A stretch of 64,000 nt of DNA, from contig OY987300.1 of NCBI GenBank assembly GCA_963920635.1, positions 80,391,899 to 80,455,898 of the forward strand, written 5' to 3'. Each line of letters begins with the position of its first letter. Within the stretch, counting starts at the first letter, position 1. A program made the translations under genes and the position numbers. Positions 34,500-46,878 of the stretch are shown one piece after another. The notes below the pieces were generated by a model, which made no database searches, was not told the DNA's origin, and saw nothing but the letters and a program-made list of their open reading frames with translations. Source of the stretch: Pseudeuparius sepicola. Lineage: Eukaryota > Arthropoda > Insecta > Coleoptera > Anthribidae.

Positions 34500-35570
34500 A
34501 ATACAGCCGTTATTAAAGAAGATCTATTATTATATTCACTTTTGATTTTTAGGCAAGATAATTATTAGTAGTTCAAATGTCCTTCACGCGAACAGTCATT
34601 TGTATGATGGTTTGACAGAAAAATCATTCAAATAATCATTGAAATATATTATTGAACGATTACTTATTATAGTGGCATAATTAAATGATCAATTGATTAT
34701 TAACATTAATAGGTACCTATTTTGTTTTTTAGTCAAAATATACTGAAAGACTTGAAATTATTTTTAGTAGTGTTATTTTCTTAATTTCTTTAGAAGTTTA
34801 TCTTTTTCTTTTAAGGAATATACTGTTTATAAATAGTCAGAATATTAAGTTGTAAAATTTGGTGAAATAATGTATTTTTTATTAAGAAAATAATATCTGC
34901 TATTTTTATACTTTTATTAAAAATACATTATATTTGATATTTTATTTATGAGATTTAAAATTAAATACTTAAGATAGTGTCTATGTATTTTATTTTATAA
35001 TTTTTGTACATATTTTTGCATGTTTTTTATATTTTTTATATTAATAAAAATTGAAAACTGAAAATAAATAAAAAAGACATTTGTTTAATAGTGTTTCTCA
35101 TGCATAATTCATAATTTCAACAATAAAACTGTAAAATAGTAAAATAAATATTTGTCATAAACTATTTTTATTTTTATTGATTTACCCTTATATCGAAAAT
35201 CCAACATATTATACATTATTTTTTTATTAAATAACTGAAATATGCTATGTTACAAAGGTATTTTTTTTTTCAAATTCCCCGAAAATACATTAGCCACGAC
35301 CCCCTTTATATACATTATTTACACAAGTTATCACAAACAATAATTAAAATTTCAATGAACTAAAACACAATTGGACATTAGAAATCACTATTTCATTTTT
35401 AAACCAGCATCATTTTCTGTTGCCATCAATGACATTTAAAAAGTAGTTCAATTGCACACCTGGCGATGTGCCACACTAACCTCCGGTGACTATCGCAAAT
35501 TATCGCAAAACGAACCGAGACTCGCTAAACATATTATAATCTCCAGGCTAAGCGTTCACACACGTTACGT
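34500..35570. other. AT-rich convergent intergenic region
   Basis: This lies between the LRR gene (+) and WDTC1 (-). It is very AT-rich with many aataaa words, so the 3' ends of both transcripts probably lie here. I see no gene. Confidence 0.5.
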
Positions 35571-35576
35571 CTAGCG

Positions 35577-38500
35577 TTAGCAAGTTCGACAGACGGGCAC
35601 CGGGTAATTATCGGCGTTCTCCCAGTTGCTCGGTATCGGGATGCGGTAGCCCATGTTTACCAGCATCGACTCGAAAGGGTCCATCGACATCCGCTGCTGG
35701 TTCGCCTCGACCACGGGCCGGAGGTCGGGAATTTTGCGGGAGTTTTCCTTGTCGTCCTATAGGAAAAAACGACAAGACCAATGACGTCAGAACCTATAGA
35801 CAGGTTTGTTTTGATAAACGCTTGACGCCCAGAACTAATCACAATCTAAGCGCTCCATTACATTATTCCGAAAATGTCGCGAGATTGTCAGAAATTGCCC
35901 CTTTTTGTCGAGCCGTAGAGAACTTATTTCGACTCTGGGCTCGGAGACTGGTGTCGTTAGACCATCCCCCGATTCTTCAGGTGAGGTTCCGATGCTTTTG
36001 GGCGCCCCCAAACAAGAAAAAACATGCGATATCTAAGTGTGATTCTGGAGGAACTATAACCGAGAATCACCGGGTGTATAGTTGGTTGATGGTTGACTTT
36101 CTGTCTTTGTTTGTAGCATGTTTTTAGAGTAGTATGGATATATTCAATCTTGGAGTCAAAATAAAGGGCATTTTAACAATGGGGCACCACGTCTATAGGT
36201 TTTGACGTCATTGGACAAGACCGACAGGAAATTCGCCAACATAACTCGGTATTAACCGCATTAACGTCGAAATGAAGCTGAGAAAAACTGGGGCAAACAA
36301 ATAAATGTTTGTCTGATAGGTCAATTTGACCTATCGATTTTAGTCTCGTTATTTTAGAATTTGTAGTTATCGGACTGACCTATTTTTTATAACGCCCTGT
36401 ATATAAGCCATTTAAGCATTCAAGACATTTCAAAGCTCTAGCATAAGTTTATTTGGCCTTGGCTGCAATAAAAAACAGCTTTTAGCTGAGGTAAAAACAA
36501 TGCACGTTTTGGACGTTTGACCTACTTTTTCATTATGCGGTTTTTAATTTGAGGAAACAAATGAGAACAATGTCTTTTTATTGCCTACCATTGTTAATAG
36601 CTTTACAAAGTGACAATTCTAGTTAAATGAATCAAATTAATACTAAAATTTTTAAAATTTAAATTGAAAGAATCGAAGGCATTTGAGACATTTCAAATTT
36701 ATAGTATAAGTTTGTTTGACCTTGGTTAAAGCAACAAAAAAAAGTCAGGTTTTAGCCGAGATAAAAAGAATGCACGTTTTAGAAGTTTGACCTACTTTTT
36801 CATTACGCGGTTTCGAATTTGAGGAAACAAATGAGAACAATGTCTTTTATTGCCTACCATTGTTAATAGCTTTACACTAGTTAAATGAATCAAATTAATA
36901 CTAAAATGTTTAAAATTTAAATTGAAAGAATCGAAGGCATTTAAGACATTTCAAATTTATAATATAAGTTTGTTTGACCTTGGTTAAAGCCACAAAAAAA
37001 TCAGGTTTTAGCCGAGATAAAAACAATGCACGTTTTGGACGTTTGACCTACTTTTTCATTACGCGGTTTTGAATTTGAAGAAACAAATGATAACAATGTC
37101 TTTTATTGCCCATCATTTTTAATACCTTAATAAAGTCACAATTCTAGTAAAATGAATCAAATGAATATTAAGATTTTTAAAATTTATATTGCAAACAATA
37201 AAGGCACCCAAGCCCTCCCACCGTTATTTCGTACTCGACTTACCTCGGGTCTCGGCGACCAGAGCCTAACCAGCGGGTCGATTCCGCTGGACGCCAACAT
37301 ACAGGCCGTCGGGTGAGGTTGTATACAATTGACAATCGAAATGTCGCCCCACAAAGCCGTCAGTATCGAGGACCGTCTACGTTCCCAAATGAAAATTATC
37401 CCTTCGTCCGATCCCGCGCATATATAGCTCCCGTCTTCGCCTAAAGTTTTCCATGTGCACAATTTCGTAATTTAATAGCAATCGTCAAACTCACCTAAGA
37501 AATTCGCCTCTTTGATGTCCGTGGTGGTGTTGCAATGCCCCAGAAACCTCTGCTCGTAATCCAAAGAATTCAACCTCATTTTCGTTTCAGATTCTTCGAT
37601 TTTCTTTATGAAGTAATCCTTTATGTCCGAATCCTCGTTTGCTTTCGGTGCGTTTTTGACGGATCTTAGGTTGTCGTTTAACATTCTAAGAAAAAAATTG
37701 ACAGATTTCGCAATCCTTGCAAGCATCGGAGACATTGGAAATGTTAACACCATATATGGATCATAATTAACACTAATGGGGAACTTGAAGAGATTTTTTT
37801 TATTTCTTTAATATATTTGCCTATCTATAGAAAGAGCACGTGCCAAATATCAGCCCTCAAATCGCAATATTTAATTTGCAATAAATAATTAAAGTTGTGA
37901 CCGCGAGCTATTCATTTGAAACGATACGGAAAGCACGGGAATGGTCGTGACGTCATATAGCTCGATCAATCAGAAGGCAGTGACAGGAGTGACAGCTACA
38001 CAGAATTAGGAAAGGAAGAATGGAAATTGAACGTTAAAATAAACAGTTCGGCGACCCATTTACAGAGGGCTCTGATGTAGGTCAAAAATAAAAACCACCT
38101 AAAAATCAAAATTTAACAAGCACTTCTTTAACTGAGGCCACAGGACTAGTAATTCTTAGGTCTCGGGTTCAATCGCACAAGAAGTTTTTTTTTAATTATC
38201 ACTGCATTCTACCTCTTATATTTATCACTGATTATCATTTTTAGTAATAATTGGACAATGGTTATTTTGAAGATTATTACTCACAATCTACTCCATAGTG
38301 TATTTAAATTCAAAGTACTTACCTACCTAATATGAAATTATCAGTAGCAGGGAAAATGTAATACATTGCTCGATGCGTAAGCTCTTATTGGCCTCGAAGA
38401 GAGTTTTAAGAAATGAGGCAACACGGCCATTAAACAACCTCCTCGGCCAAAAATGTGTGCTTACCTACGCATCTCGCAATGTAAATAATTATTTAATACA

Positions 38501-41500
38501 GCAGCACACTCTTCTCAAACATTATCAACAATATCAGGACTGCGATAGACTATAATAAGACGGATAGACAAGGATGGGACATTCTCGTTGATCTTTCTAA
38601 ACAAAGCTTGCCTGGTGCTGTAGTTTTTGTACATGTGCCGCCCATATTAGTTTATACATGGTGCCGCCGCCCACCAGAGGCGCCACCACCAACGAGCTAC
38701 TTGACGTCACAACCAAGGAGGGCGCGTTACATGAATGATTTGAATTATGTAGTTTTTAATTGCTTATATTTATTACATAAAAATAAAAATAAAAAATGAG
38801 TTTTTTCTGAACTGTGGTTCATTTAATGGCAATAAATTACGTTTGAAAGCATAATTTTTCAAATTTAATTTTTGTGCAAGTTCCTCATTCGCGAGTTTGT
38901 AGTAAGAACAAACACGATTTTTAATTAAACCAACTTATTATATTGGATCTCACTACTCCCATATAACATTTCCAATGGTGAAAACACTTGCGAAATATGA
39001 CTTACCTTAGTTGCGAGCAATTGGAAAAATCCGGAAACAAACGGCAGAAATAATCGATCCACTGTTGCGCTTCGTCTACCCATTTCAAAGATATCAAACA
39101 TCGGATGAGCCCGAGGTAAGCCTGTCGCTGGTCGGGCCAGGTTTTAGTGACAAATAAATAGTCTCGAGCAGCACTATACGTGTCGCTCATCCTATGAAAA
39201 ACATGTAGGTTGTACCTAAATTTCTTTATCGCCTTTTTAACGTAATCATTTTAACAGCTGCTACAAAAAACATAGGCTCGCAAAATGACAAATAAAGTGG
39301 CTACGAATGAAATATTCTTTTAAAAATACTTTTTCCGCCAGCTGTTAAAATTATGTTAAGAAGTGTAGGTATTTAATGGAAGAGTATTGTTTTTCTTACC
39401 AATTCCTTCTATAACATTTATAAGCCCTTCTCATGTAAAAGCAAGCACAATCCTCGTTCAAATGAACATTTTCGTGGTCTGCTCTACAAATCCCATTCGA
39501 AATAAATCCATTGCCTTCCTAAAATATCGATAATCGACGAATAAAAAAATTTCTTATTTTAGCAAGTACAAGATGATCCACATATTCCAATAATTTCTCA
39601 ATGAGAAGAAATACTTGCAAAAGCCCAATTAGTTTTTCTATAATTTAATTTTAATAATTCTAATTTATTTTGTTTGTTTGCCCCTCAGCAGATTTTGAGG
39701 TTATGTCACCTGTTGCAAAGTGGTTCCCATAGAGATCATATTATATATAGGTAGAGTGCTGGACGATGTTTTTTATACATAGGATGCGCGGAAAATCTTT
39801 AACGAATTTCAAATCATAAAATAGTAAAAAATAGTAATAAATAGGCCCAGTGGACATGCGCATTTGCAATTTGAGGTAGTGTTTTGTGAAACTTGACACT
39901 CTTTGACAGCCATTTGACAGCGACAAACTAAGTATACCTATACCGTTGTTTGGATCATAGACGCTTTGTGGCATAATTTTTTCGATTTTCAGCTAATTAT
40001 TAATAGTTTCTTCGCGTTTTAGTTGTTTGAGTGTTTTATCTAATTTAATCTAACGAAACGAGTCAAAACGCAGCTAATTGAAAATGCAGTACCAACTCTT
40101 CTATTAAAACCACCTAAACCATCATTTAAGTAAGTATATTAACATGACTGTGGTGTAAGAAACTATTATTAGTAGCTTATCTGTTTTAGTGTTAAAGTTA
40201 TAAAGGTAGATGAAAACAAGTCAAGTTCTAGCATCAGTGAAGCAAATTCTAATAGTTTGGACGAAACTAGTTTTACAAGTATAAACGAACCTAGTTGTAG
40301 TTATCGAAGTCTTGACCAGTCCACGTTGAGGTGAGCTTAATTTATTATCAATATACAAGTTTGTAGGGCGATAGTAATTCAGAAAAACAACCACTGTTTT
40401 GAATTGCGCGGTCTGAAGGTCTAATGCGCATGTTCCATAGGCCCATGTGCAAATCCACAATTTTCCATAAAATGGGACTTCTTCAGCACTCTACCTATAT
40501 ATATATATACCTCAATATATATATATATATATATGGTGGTTCCAAATGACAGTTGATTTAAATGGTCCATACGCATAAAATTAACACTGAAATCATCAAG
40601 TACCCTCTTGCCTCGAAGGAAATTTTCTTTCCTACGCGAATCACCCCGTACATTCCCGACATTACCGGCGGACAGCTGCACCTGAAGGCCCCGCCGTCCC
40701 TCTTGACGCCCCCGCTCTGCGGCACCCTTATTTCGTCTATATGCCTCCGATTGTTAACGTCGAACAAATATATCTGTTCGCCACCCATGTTGACGAGCAT
40801 CTCGGAACCGGCAGCGTTGAAAGAGACGTACGTGGCGGCCAGTCGAAAGTTCGTAGTCGTCGCATTCTCGTAGGCCAGGTGGCCGGGCGCGTAATATTGC
40901 GCGCAGTTCGTGTCGGTGGGCGGACCGGACTTTTCGCGATCGACGTTCTAAAAATTATCGCCGATTTATTATATTCGTATTATCTACAAATTTCCAATGA
41001 CACATACGTTTAAAATTAGACTAGTTTTGATCATCCTCCTGTCGTACACTCTTACGTAACAATCGTTTGCCCCGACGGCGATGTAGTGCGGTTTCGTGGG
41101 GTTCACGGCGACACATTTCGCTTCCAAAGCCGTTATTTTACTCAGGTCTAACAAGATTCGGGATTTCGAACATTCGTGCTGTTCCCTTAGATCAAACTGA
41201 CTGGAGAAAAGGTTTTTTCTTAATTCGTTTAAAGCATAAATCGACAAAGACAAAGTAAACTAGGTATTTTGGGACTTACAGAATCATTCCATCTTCCGCA
41301 GCGCTCCAAAATAAGTTTGGTTCTTCCGGACTCGTAGCCAGTCTTTTGACACGATTGACATGGCACTGACAGTCGAGAATCGGGATACTTTTTTCGCCAG
41401 AAACTGGTATAGTTTGAACATGAATTTTACAATCACCAGCGGCTGTGGCTATCATGCCACTGTCGATGCCTAAAAACTGCTTGCGAGATTTTTAAAGGTG

Positions 41501-42195
41501 TCAAAACTTTTTTTATCTTTTCTAACAGACAGAATTTTAGTCACAGTTTTCAAGTTGACAGAAAACTGTCCCTGAAACTCACTGCTGCCACACCTATGAT
41601 TACAAATGCGAACTAAAATTATGTTCCAGTAATTAGCCATATTTTTTTGCAAAATATGAAGGATAACTCTCTTGTCAATAAAAACAAAATTGTGTCTGTC
41701 AGGCAAATTGTATTCTAAAAAAATTACCTTAACAGAAAAAATATTTCCGATATGAGTCGTGGGGACAACCTGCAGTTTTTTATGCCTAAATGGGTCCCAT
41801 AAAATGACATTTGTATCATCTGAACCCGAGGCTAGTAGACTGGAAATAAATCAAATATAACTGTTTACAAAGGATGAGTCATTTTTAATATCCGACCTGG
41901 CAATATGTGATGTGTTTTAGAAAATAAAAGTAGGGATTTGATGTAACATTTTTTTTTCCAAAAAGGCTTCATTCGAAAAATGTTCAATTTACCTTCCGTT
42001 TGGCGTCCACTGTAGACAGTTGACGCACCCACTGTGCCCCTGAAGTTCATATTCGAGTCCCAATCTTTGGACCAAGCTGTCGGTAAACTGAGAGTGCTGT
42101 TTTAAGAATTTCGCAGCCCCAGAATTAGTTTCTCGGTACTGCAGAAGCTTCAAAAAATCTCTCTTGTTCCTCAGCTTTCTTAGTTTGTTGTCCAT
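35577..42195 (-). CDS. adp: WDTC1 / adipose, WD40 and TPR protein
   Basis: Ten exons on the minus strand join in phase to give 629 residues: 42195-41993, 41839-41728, 41476-41280, 41200-41008, 40947-40636, 39518-39400, 39191-39006, 37685-37495, 37440-37244 and 35756-35577. The start is MDNKLRKLRNKRDFLKLLQY. WD repeats include LQGHSGCVNCLQW, ASGSDDTNVILWDP, VKRLATSPEEPNLFWSAAED and NMGGEQIYLFD. A TPR part follows (EGNGFISNG, RLFPDF), then the conserved GHCNTTTDIKEANF, the last WD repeats and MDPFESMLVNMGYRIP. The family is a substrate receptor of CUL4-DDB1 ubiquitin ligases, and in flies it limits fat storage. Human WDTC1 has 677 residues. Exon 5's donor (CGC|GTAGG) was chosen because it restores phase and the TPR start. 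Confidence 0.92.
35779..36213 (-). mobile_element. MITE with CAATGACGTCA termini, copy 4
   Basis: This 435-bp copy is in opposite orientation to those at 8410-10041, with its own 8-bp duplication gacaagac on both sides. It sits in the last WDTC1 intron, about 22 bp upstream of the final exon's acceptor. It confirms that the family moves independently of the tandem array. Confidence 0.9.
36420..37200. repeat. About three tandem units of 256-270 bp in WDTC1 intron 9
   Basis: The word tgcacgtttt recurs at 36501, 36771 and 37027, each within the same longer context (gacctactttttcatta, aacaaatgagaacaatgtct). Units differ by small indels. A single related copy lies at 33636-33775. Confidence 0.8.
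38100..39005. other. WDTC1 intron 7, nothing recognised
   Basis: Short frames exist near 38373-38560 and 38608-38799 but show no family. A tRNA-like stretch near 38110-38180 has a B-box-like ggttcaatc but poor pairing. Confidence 0.4.
39743..40503. mobile_element. THAP-type transposon remnant with TATATAGGTAGAGTGCTG ends
   Basis: Inverted ends of about 18 bp enclose 760 bp in WDTC1 intron 5. On the plus strand, 40070-40130 reads ENAVPTLLLKPPKPSFK up to a GTAAGT donor. After tctgttttag, a second segment reads KVDENKSSSSISEANSN up to a GTGAGC donor. The AVPT box followed by a serine-rich linker resembles the region just after a THAP domain. The rest of the transposase is missing. Confidence 0.5.
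40504..40535. repeat. AT dinucleotide run
   Basis: Alternating AT runs directly follow the right end of the element at 39743-40503. Confidence 0.7.
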
Positions 42196-42870
42196 CTAGG
42201 ACAGAAAATAGTTATTATCCTGCGAAACGGTAAGCAAATTGCTGACTAAACTTACCGTCGATAAGAGATATGGGCAATAAAAATACCGTCTCAAATTAGC
42301 TTCATTTCAAGCAGGGAGCGTGCAAAAAACGTATCCCCTTTGAGCAAAATAAAATTAACTTGCGATAATGTTGAAAACTTTCACAAAAGATTCTCCAAAA
42401 ATTGATAACGTCGGGAGAAGTTTCTCGGCATTTGTTTTGTTGACAAGATTAGAAATAATGACAGCAGTGCCCCATTGACAGCTGGAAGGATTGCAGGATT
42501 TTTAGGGGATTTTTGCTTTTTGTGTTACAACAAAAATAGGCGGTAAATTCAACATTTAAAGCATCAAACTAAAGATTTATGAAACATAAAGACAAAAGTG
42601 ACAAATTAATAAATCGAACTTAAAGTCCTATTTATAGAACAGATATCTAGCCTCATTGTAGTTGTAGGCAACATTAAAGTACTAGTTCTTTTATTTAATT
42701 ATTGCGTATATTTTGAATTTGGCGCCACAAAAAATCCCCAAACCCCATGCCGATATTCGTTCTCATGTTGGCAATAGCGGCATCGGACATTTTTGATAAT
42801 TTTCTTGTCAACACGTGTTGAAAAATTATCCGGCAAATAAAGTGATTTTTTTCGTTTAAAACCGCCAAAT
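42196..42870. promoter_or_regulatory. Divergent promoter region of WDTC1 and RPF2
   Basis: The two start codons face away from each other across 675 bp. No other gene fits here, so both promoters must lie within it. I do not see a clear TATA box or initiator for either. Confidence 0.5.
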
Positions 42871-45360
42871 ATGTCGGTTTTACAGCGTGTGGCGTAAGTT
42901 CTAACATCCCTGGATACTTTTCAATCATTTTTAGCCTCTACCCTACCGTATTTTTTTAGTAAACCGACCACACGAAAAGGCAAAAAGGTCCTTCTCAAGA
43001 AAGAACCACAGGTGATTGAGGGACCCAAAAGAGCATTATTTTTCCAAGGTAGGAAAACCTCTGAGAAAGTTAGAAGACTACTTAAGGATCTCTACGATTT
43101 AAAGAAGCCAGATTCGTTGAGACTCAGCAAGAAAAACGACATAACAGTGTTTGAAAATGTAGCCCCAGTCGAAAGTTTCTGTAGGAAGCATGATACTCCC
43201 TTATTTATGTTGGGTAGTCACAGTAAGAAAAGACCGGATAACTTAGTCGTAGGTAGAATGTTTAATCAGTCACTACTAGATATGATAGAATTGTATGTAG
43301 AAAACTATGAAGGACTTCACGAGTTTGCGAATTCTAAAACTACCCTTGGAACTAAGCCGTGCTTGATATTTAACGGTACCCAATGGGACCAGAGTGACGA
43401 GATGAAGCAGCTAAAGTCGATACTTATCGATTTTTTTCATAGAGAAGCTGTGGACGCGGTTAGGTTGCAAGGTTTAGAGCATACTATTAGTTTTAACGCT
43501 ACGCCAGATGGAAAAATATCGTTGAGGTCTTATAAAGTGTTGCTGAAGAAATCTGGGACTAGGACACCGCGAGTGGAACTGGAAGAAATGGGTGAGTAGA
43601 TTGTTAAAGAAAAATTTTTTTGTGGTTTTTTTCTCAAGTACACGCAAAGGCGTTCAACTGACAACGTTGCAATTACCCCTCCCTTCTCTTGCGGTTTGAA
43701 AGCCAGCGATAACCTTAAAAGGCGTATGTGACGGCAAATCTAACATCTTATTACGCGACATTACCTTACGTGACATTGCCAGTTACAGTGCAAAAAACAG
43801 TAAATTCGGCGCTGTTAGGTTGGCCTTAGATTGCTTGAATAATAGTGGAAAATCTTATAACCCTGCCCACGGACATTGGCGGCTTTTTTCGCAAAAATCT
43901 TTAGACAACCTCGAATAGAGCCGTCCTAAAAATAGATGAAGGTGGTAAATCTCTTAATTGGGTATCGTACTTTCCTCCGGTACCAAAAAGAACCTCGAAA
44001 ATCCGATATCTAAGAAATTCCCGATTCACGATTAACCACTTTCGAGAAACGGGACGGCTGTAGAATCAACGAAACCGACGGAAAATCCTCTGAAACCACT
44101 ATTGATAATTGCTTGTTTTTTCTTATTTCTCGATTTTTCGGGGGCCCGGGAAGCATCAGAACCTCACTCGAAGACTCCAGGGAAGCTTTAAAAATTGAAA
44201 TAAACCAAAGATTTGGTTCGCGGTTAAGATAAAGAAGTGTAATAAACCAATGTAAGAAAACCACTACGAGATTCTTCTATAATAACACAATTATACTTAG
44301 ATATTATACCTTATTTAACTAATACCACTTTGACAATAAAAAAAATCCGCGTAATTTTACGTTACGTGAATCTCAAAACACCAAGAAACTGTGTAAAACT
44401 TTAAATCCACTTTATTATAATGATAATGCAGCGATTTATTATCTAACCTATTTTCGTTGACTGCCGTGTTAATACGTCAGTTAAGGCAATTTTTATTTTT
44501 TACGGGGAGGAGCGGGTGGGTACAAGGGAATGTAGGGGAAGTTGTTGATTTGAGTAGCCGTGGAATTGGCACAACGTTGCCACACTTACCCGAAATTCTT
44601 GATTTCTTGCTTATTTCTCATGCCTAGTGGAACGATTTATGAGGCCGCGCGTGTACCTATTAGGTATAGTGGACAGATCTTTTTGAAATTTTGGCAAAAA
44701 GTAGTGAATAACACAGTAATGTTTAATAGTTTTTCATAATTTTCTTACATGTGGTTTTTGCACCAATTGGCAATAAACAATCAGTTTTCCAATTTAGTAT
44801 AAAGTGACTTAAGTCGTTGACTGACGTATCAGTCAACGCTTAAGTATTTTATTGTTGAAAATATTTTGTAATATTAATCATAATTATTCTGGGAATTTTT
44901 CAAAGGTCCCCGAGTAGATTTTACTCTCAGACGCAGCAAACTGCCCTCAGAGGACTTAATGAAAGAGGCTTGTCGCAAACCTAAAGAGCTTAAAGTCACC
45001 AAAAAGAAGAATATTAGTACAGATGAACTGGGAACCACCCACGGAAGAATACACATGGGCAAGCAGGAGATAAACAGAATACAAACCAGGTAACTAGATT
45101 GTCGCTTGTAGTTCCCAAAATGGACACTACGTGGTTATTGTCCCTCTGTTGGCAAATTTAGGAGCTACACTTGTGCTAGCCTTCTGTTTTCTTATCTACA
45201 CTGTGTTTTTTGGGAAATATTAAGGTTTGTGTTTTTTATTTGTAGGAAAATGAAGGGTTTGAAAAAGACGGCAGAAGAAAGGAAGAAAGAGAAGTTGGGT
45301 AAAAAACGGGCACTTCTTGAAAGTACAGGAGACAATTTGGTTAAGAAGAAAAGAGTATAG
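42871..45360 (+). CDS. Rpf2: Ribosome production factor 2 (Brix domain)
   Basis: Four exons join to 317 residues: 42871-42893, 42960-43591, 44906-45089 and 45246-45360. The first exon is only 23 nt (MSVLQRVA) and is joined across a 66-nt intron to KPTTRKGKKVLLKKEPQ, which gives the family's N-terminus. The Brix domain follows, with LFMLGSHSKKRPDNLVVGRM, LIDFFHREAVDAVRLQGLEH and RSYKVLLKKSGTRTPRVELE. The C-terminus holds THGRIHMGKQ and RKMKGLKK and is lysine-rich. RPF2 works with RRS1 in the nucleolus to load the 5S particle onto the pre-60S ribosome. The human protein has 306 residues. An AATAAA near 45773 is a likely polyadenylation signal. Confidence 0.95.
43592..44905 (+). other. RPF2 intron 2 with a diverged MITE-like segment
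   Basis: The portion around 44100-44200 (cttgttttttcttatttctc, gaagcatcagaacctcactc) resembles the middle of the CAATGACGTCA MITE. Intact ends are not visible, so it is an old copy or a relative. The rest is unremarkable. Confidence 0.5.
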
Positions 45361-45843
45361 CTAGGAATCCAGTGGCAATATTTTGTTGGTTGTACGAAAA
45401 ATGTGGCAGAATGTTTTTAACAAAAAAAGGAGAATTTTGTGGTTAAAAAATGCCTTACTCTGGAAACACCTTAATAGGTATGTTAAAATTAATTACACTA
45501 GCAATCGGTCCAAAAATTGTTATTATTAAGGTTTAATTGTTCATGAAAATCTTGTGCCATTTTGCTAATTTTAAATTATTAAAGAATTTATACATTCCGC
45601 CACATTTTTTTGCATTGTTTGTACATTTAAATTAAGAATGTAAAGTATGTAATTAAGTCTTCATTATTTAATATTTTTACTTTTATCTGATGATTTTTTT
45701 ACATTAAAGATGCAAGTTATTGTTAAGATTAAGGATTGTATATATATTTCCGTTCATATATTTTTAAGATGAAATAAAAAAAAAACAAAGACTATAGTTT
45801 TTTTATTAAACAAGAATATAATAAATAGTTTTATTTATTTTAT

Positions 45844-46878
45844 TTATATCACTTTAGAAATTGCGATTGCAGCCTTACATCCCATTTTTATAGCGGATGA
45901 AAAAGCTTGATAAAATGGGGTTTCTTCAGCACCATGGTCAATACCTAAAATTTAAAAAAATTTAAAAGTAAGTACCCGACAGATGGTTGAGCTAACATCA
46001 TATGACTTTCGTCGGCAATAACAACAATAATTGGCAATAATTTACAACACATCTATACCACAAACCTGTATCATGATGTTCCTGCTCTTCATCCCTAAAT
46101 TCCGTAATAACTTTCATCAGTTCTTCGTTACATTCTTTATCTTCGAGCAACGTTCTCAATTGATCATTGTAATGTTCGACAATTACTGTTTCCACGGCAA
46201 CGGTACAAGCCATCGCCGCTTTGTCACCTAGCATTGCCGAACCTGGGGGCGATAAAAATAACCCACTTTCGTCAAACTGTCAGAAGCCTATGATCAGAGA
46301 TGTGAACTAAAATTATTTTCCAAGAGATTACGAATCTGTCGTGTCCTATTACTTTGTCATCATCTAGTAGCAAAGGTGTAAAAAAACAATTAAGTATTTT
46401 TGGAAAATAACTTAGTTGTCATCATGGTGGTGCCAGCTAATTAATATGTTTTTACCTGCGCCCAATAGAAAACCGGCTACGTTCCAAATCGGCGTCATAG
46501 CTGTAGGCCTAACTCTATGTTTCCGAATTAACTCCTCGAAGGTTGCCTTGTGCCTTTTTTCCTGGTTCCACATGTGCTGAATGAGGGGGCCCTTGGAGGT
46601 ACTGCCAAGTACTGCCATTTGGCCGGCGTAGATTCGATCGGCACTAAAAAATGTTTTATTTAAAATACCTAATAATAATACAGCTAACAAGCTTGTGGTT
46701 GCTTCTGGGCCTAATTTAAAGTATTGTAATGATGATAATTACAATTATATTATATAGAGTTAACGTACCCCAATTCACCGGCATGGTCCACTCGTATAAT
46801 TTTGTCTAGAGTCGCTCGGTCAGTTTTGGTGCGAACATTTGCCGGAAATTTTAGGAGTTTTGTTCTTGATGACCACAT
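45844..46878 (-). CDS. Coq7: 5-demethoxyubiquinone hydroxylase, mitochondrial
   Basis: Four exons join to 191 residues: 46878-46769, 46643-46456, 46242-46066 and 45944-45844. The basic start MWSSRTKLLKFPANVRTK suits mitochondrial import. The di-iron fold then follows with IIRVDHAGELGADRIYAGQM, MWNQEKRHKATFEELI, TPIWNVAGFLLGAG, VETVIVEHYNDQLR and FRDEEQEHHDTG. The glutamates and histidines of the E...ExxH pairs are present in both halves. The enzyme performs the penultimate step of ubiquinone synthesis on the matrix face of the inner membrane. It is convergent with RPF2. The length matches the family core. Confidence 0.95.

Noticed and set aside
38105..38190. tRNA gene or SINE head with ggttcaatc
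   Set aside because: Only the B-box-like word and weak outer pairing fit. The D and T arms do not fold.
40559..40635. Extension of WDTC1 exon 5 to later donors, such as GG|GTACTT
   Set aside because: These leave the wrong phase for the next exon. The donor at CGC|GTAGG restores phase and the conserved start of the TPR region.
42695..42928. 77-codon minus-strand frame as a small gene
   Set aside because: It overlaps RPF2 exon 1 on the other strand, matches no family, and the RPF2 exon is supported by phase and conservation.
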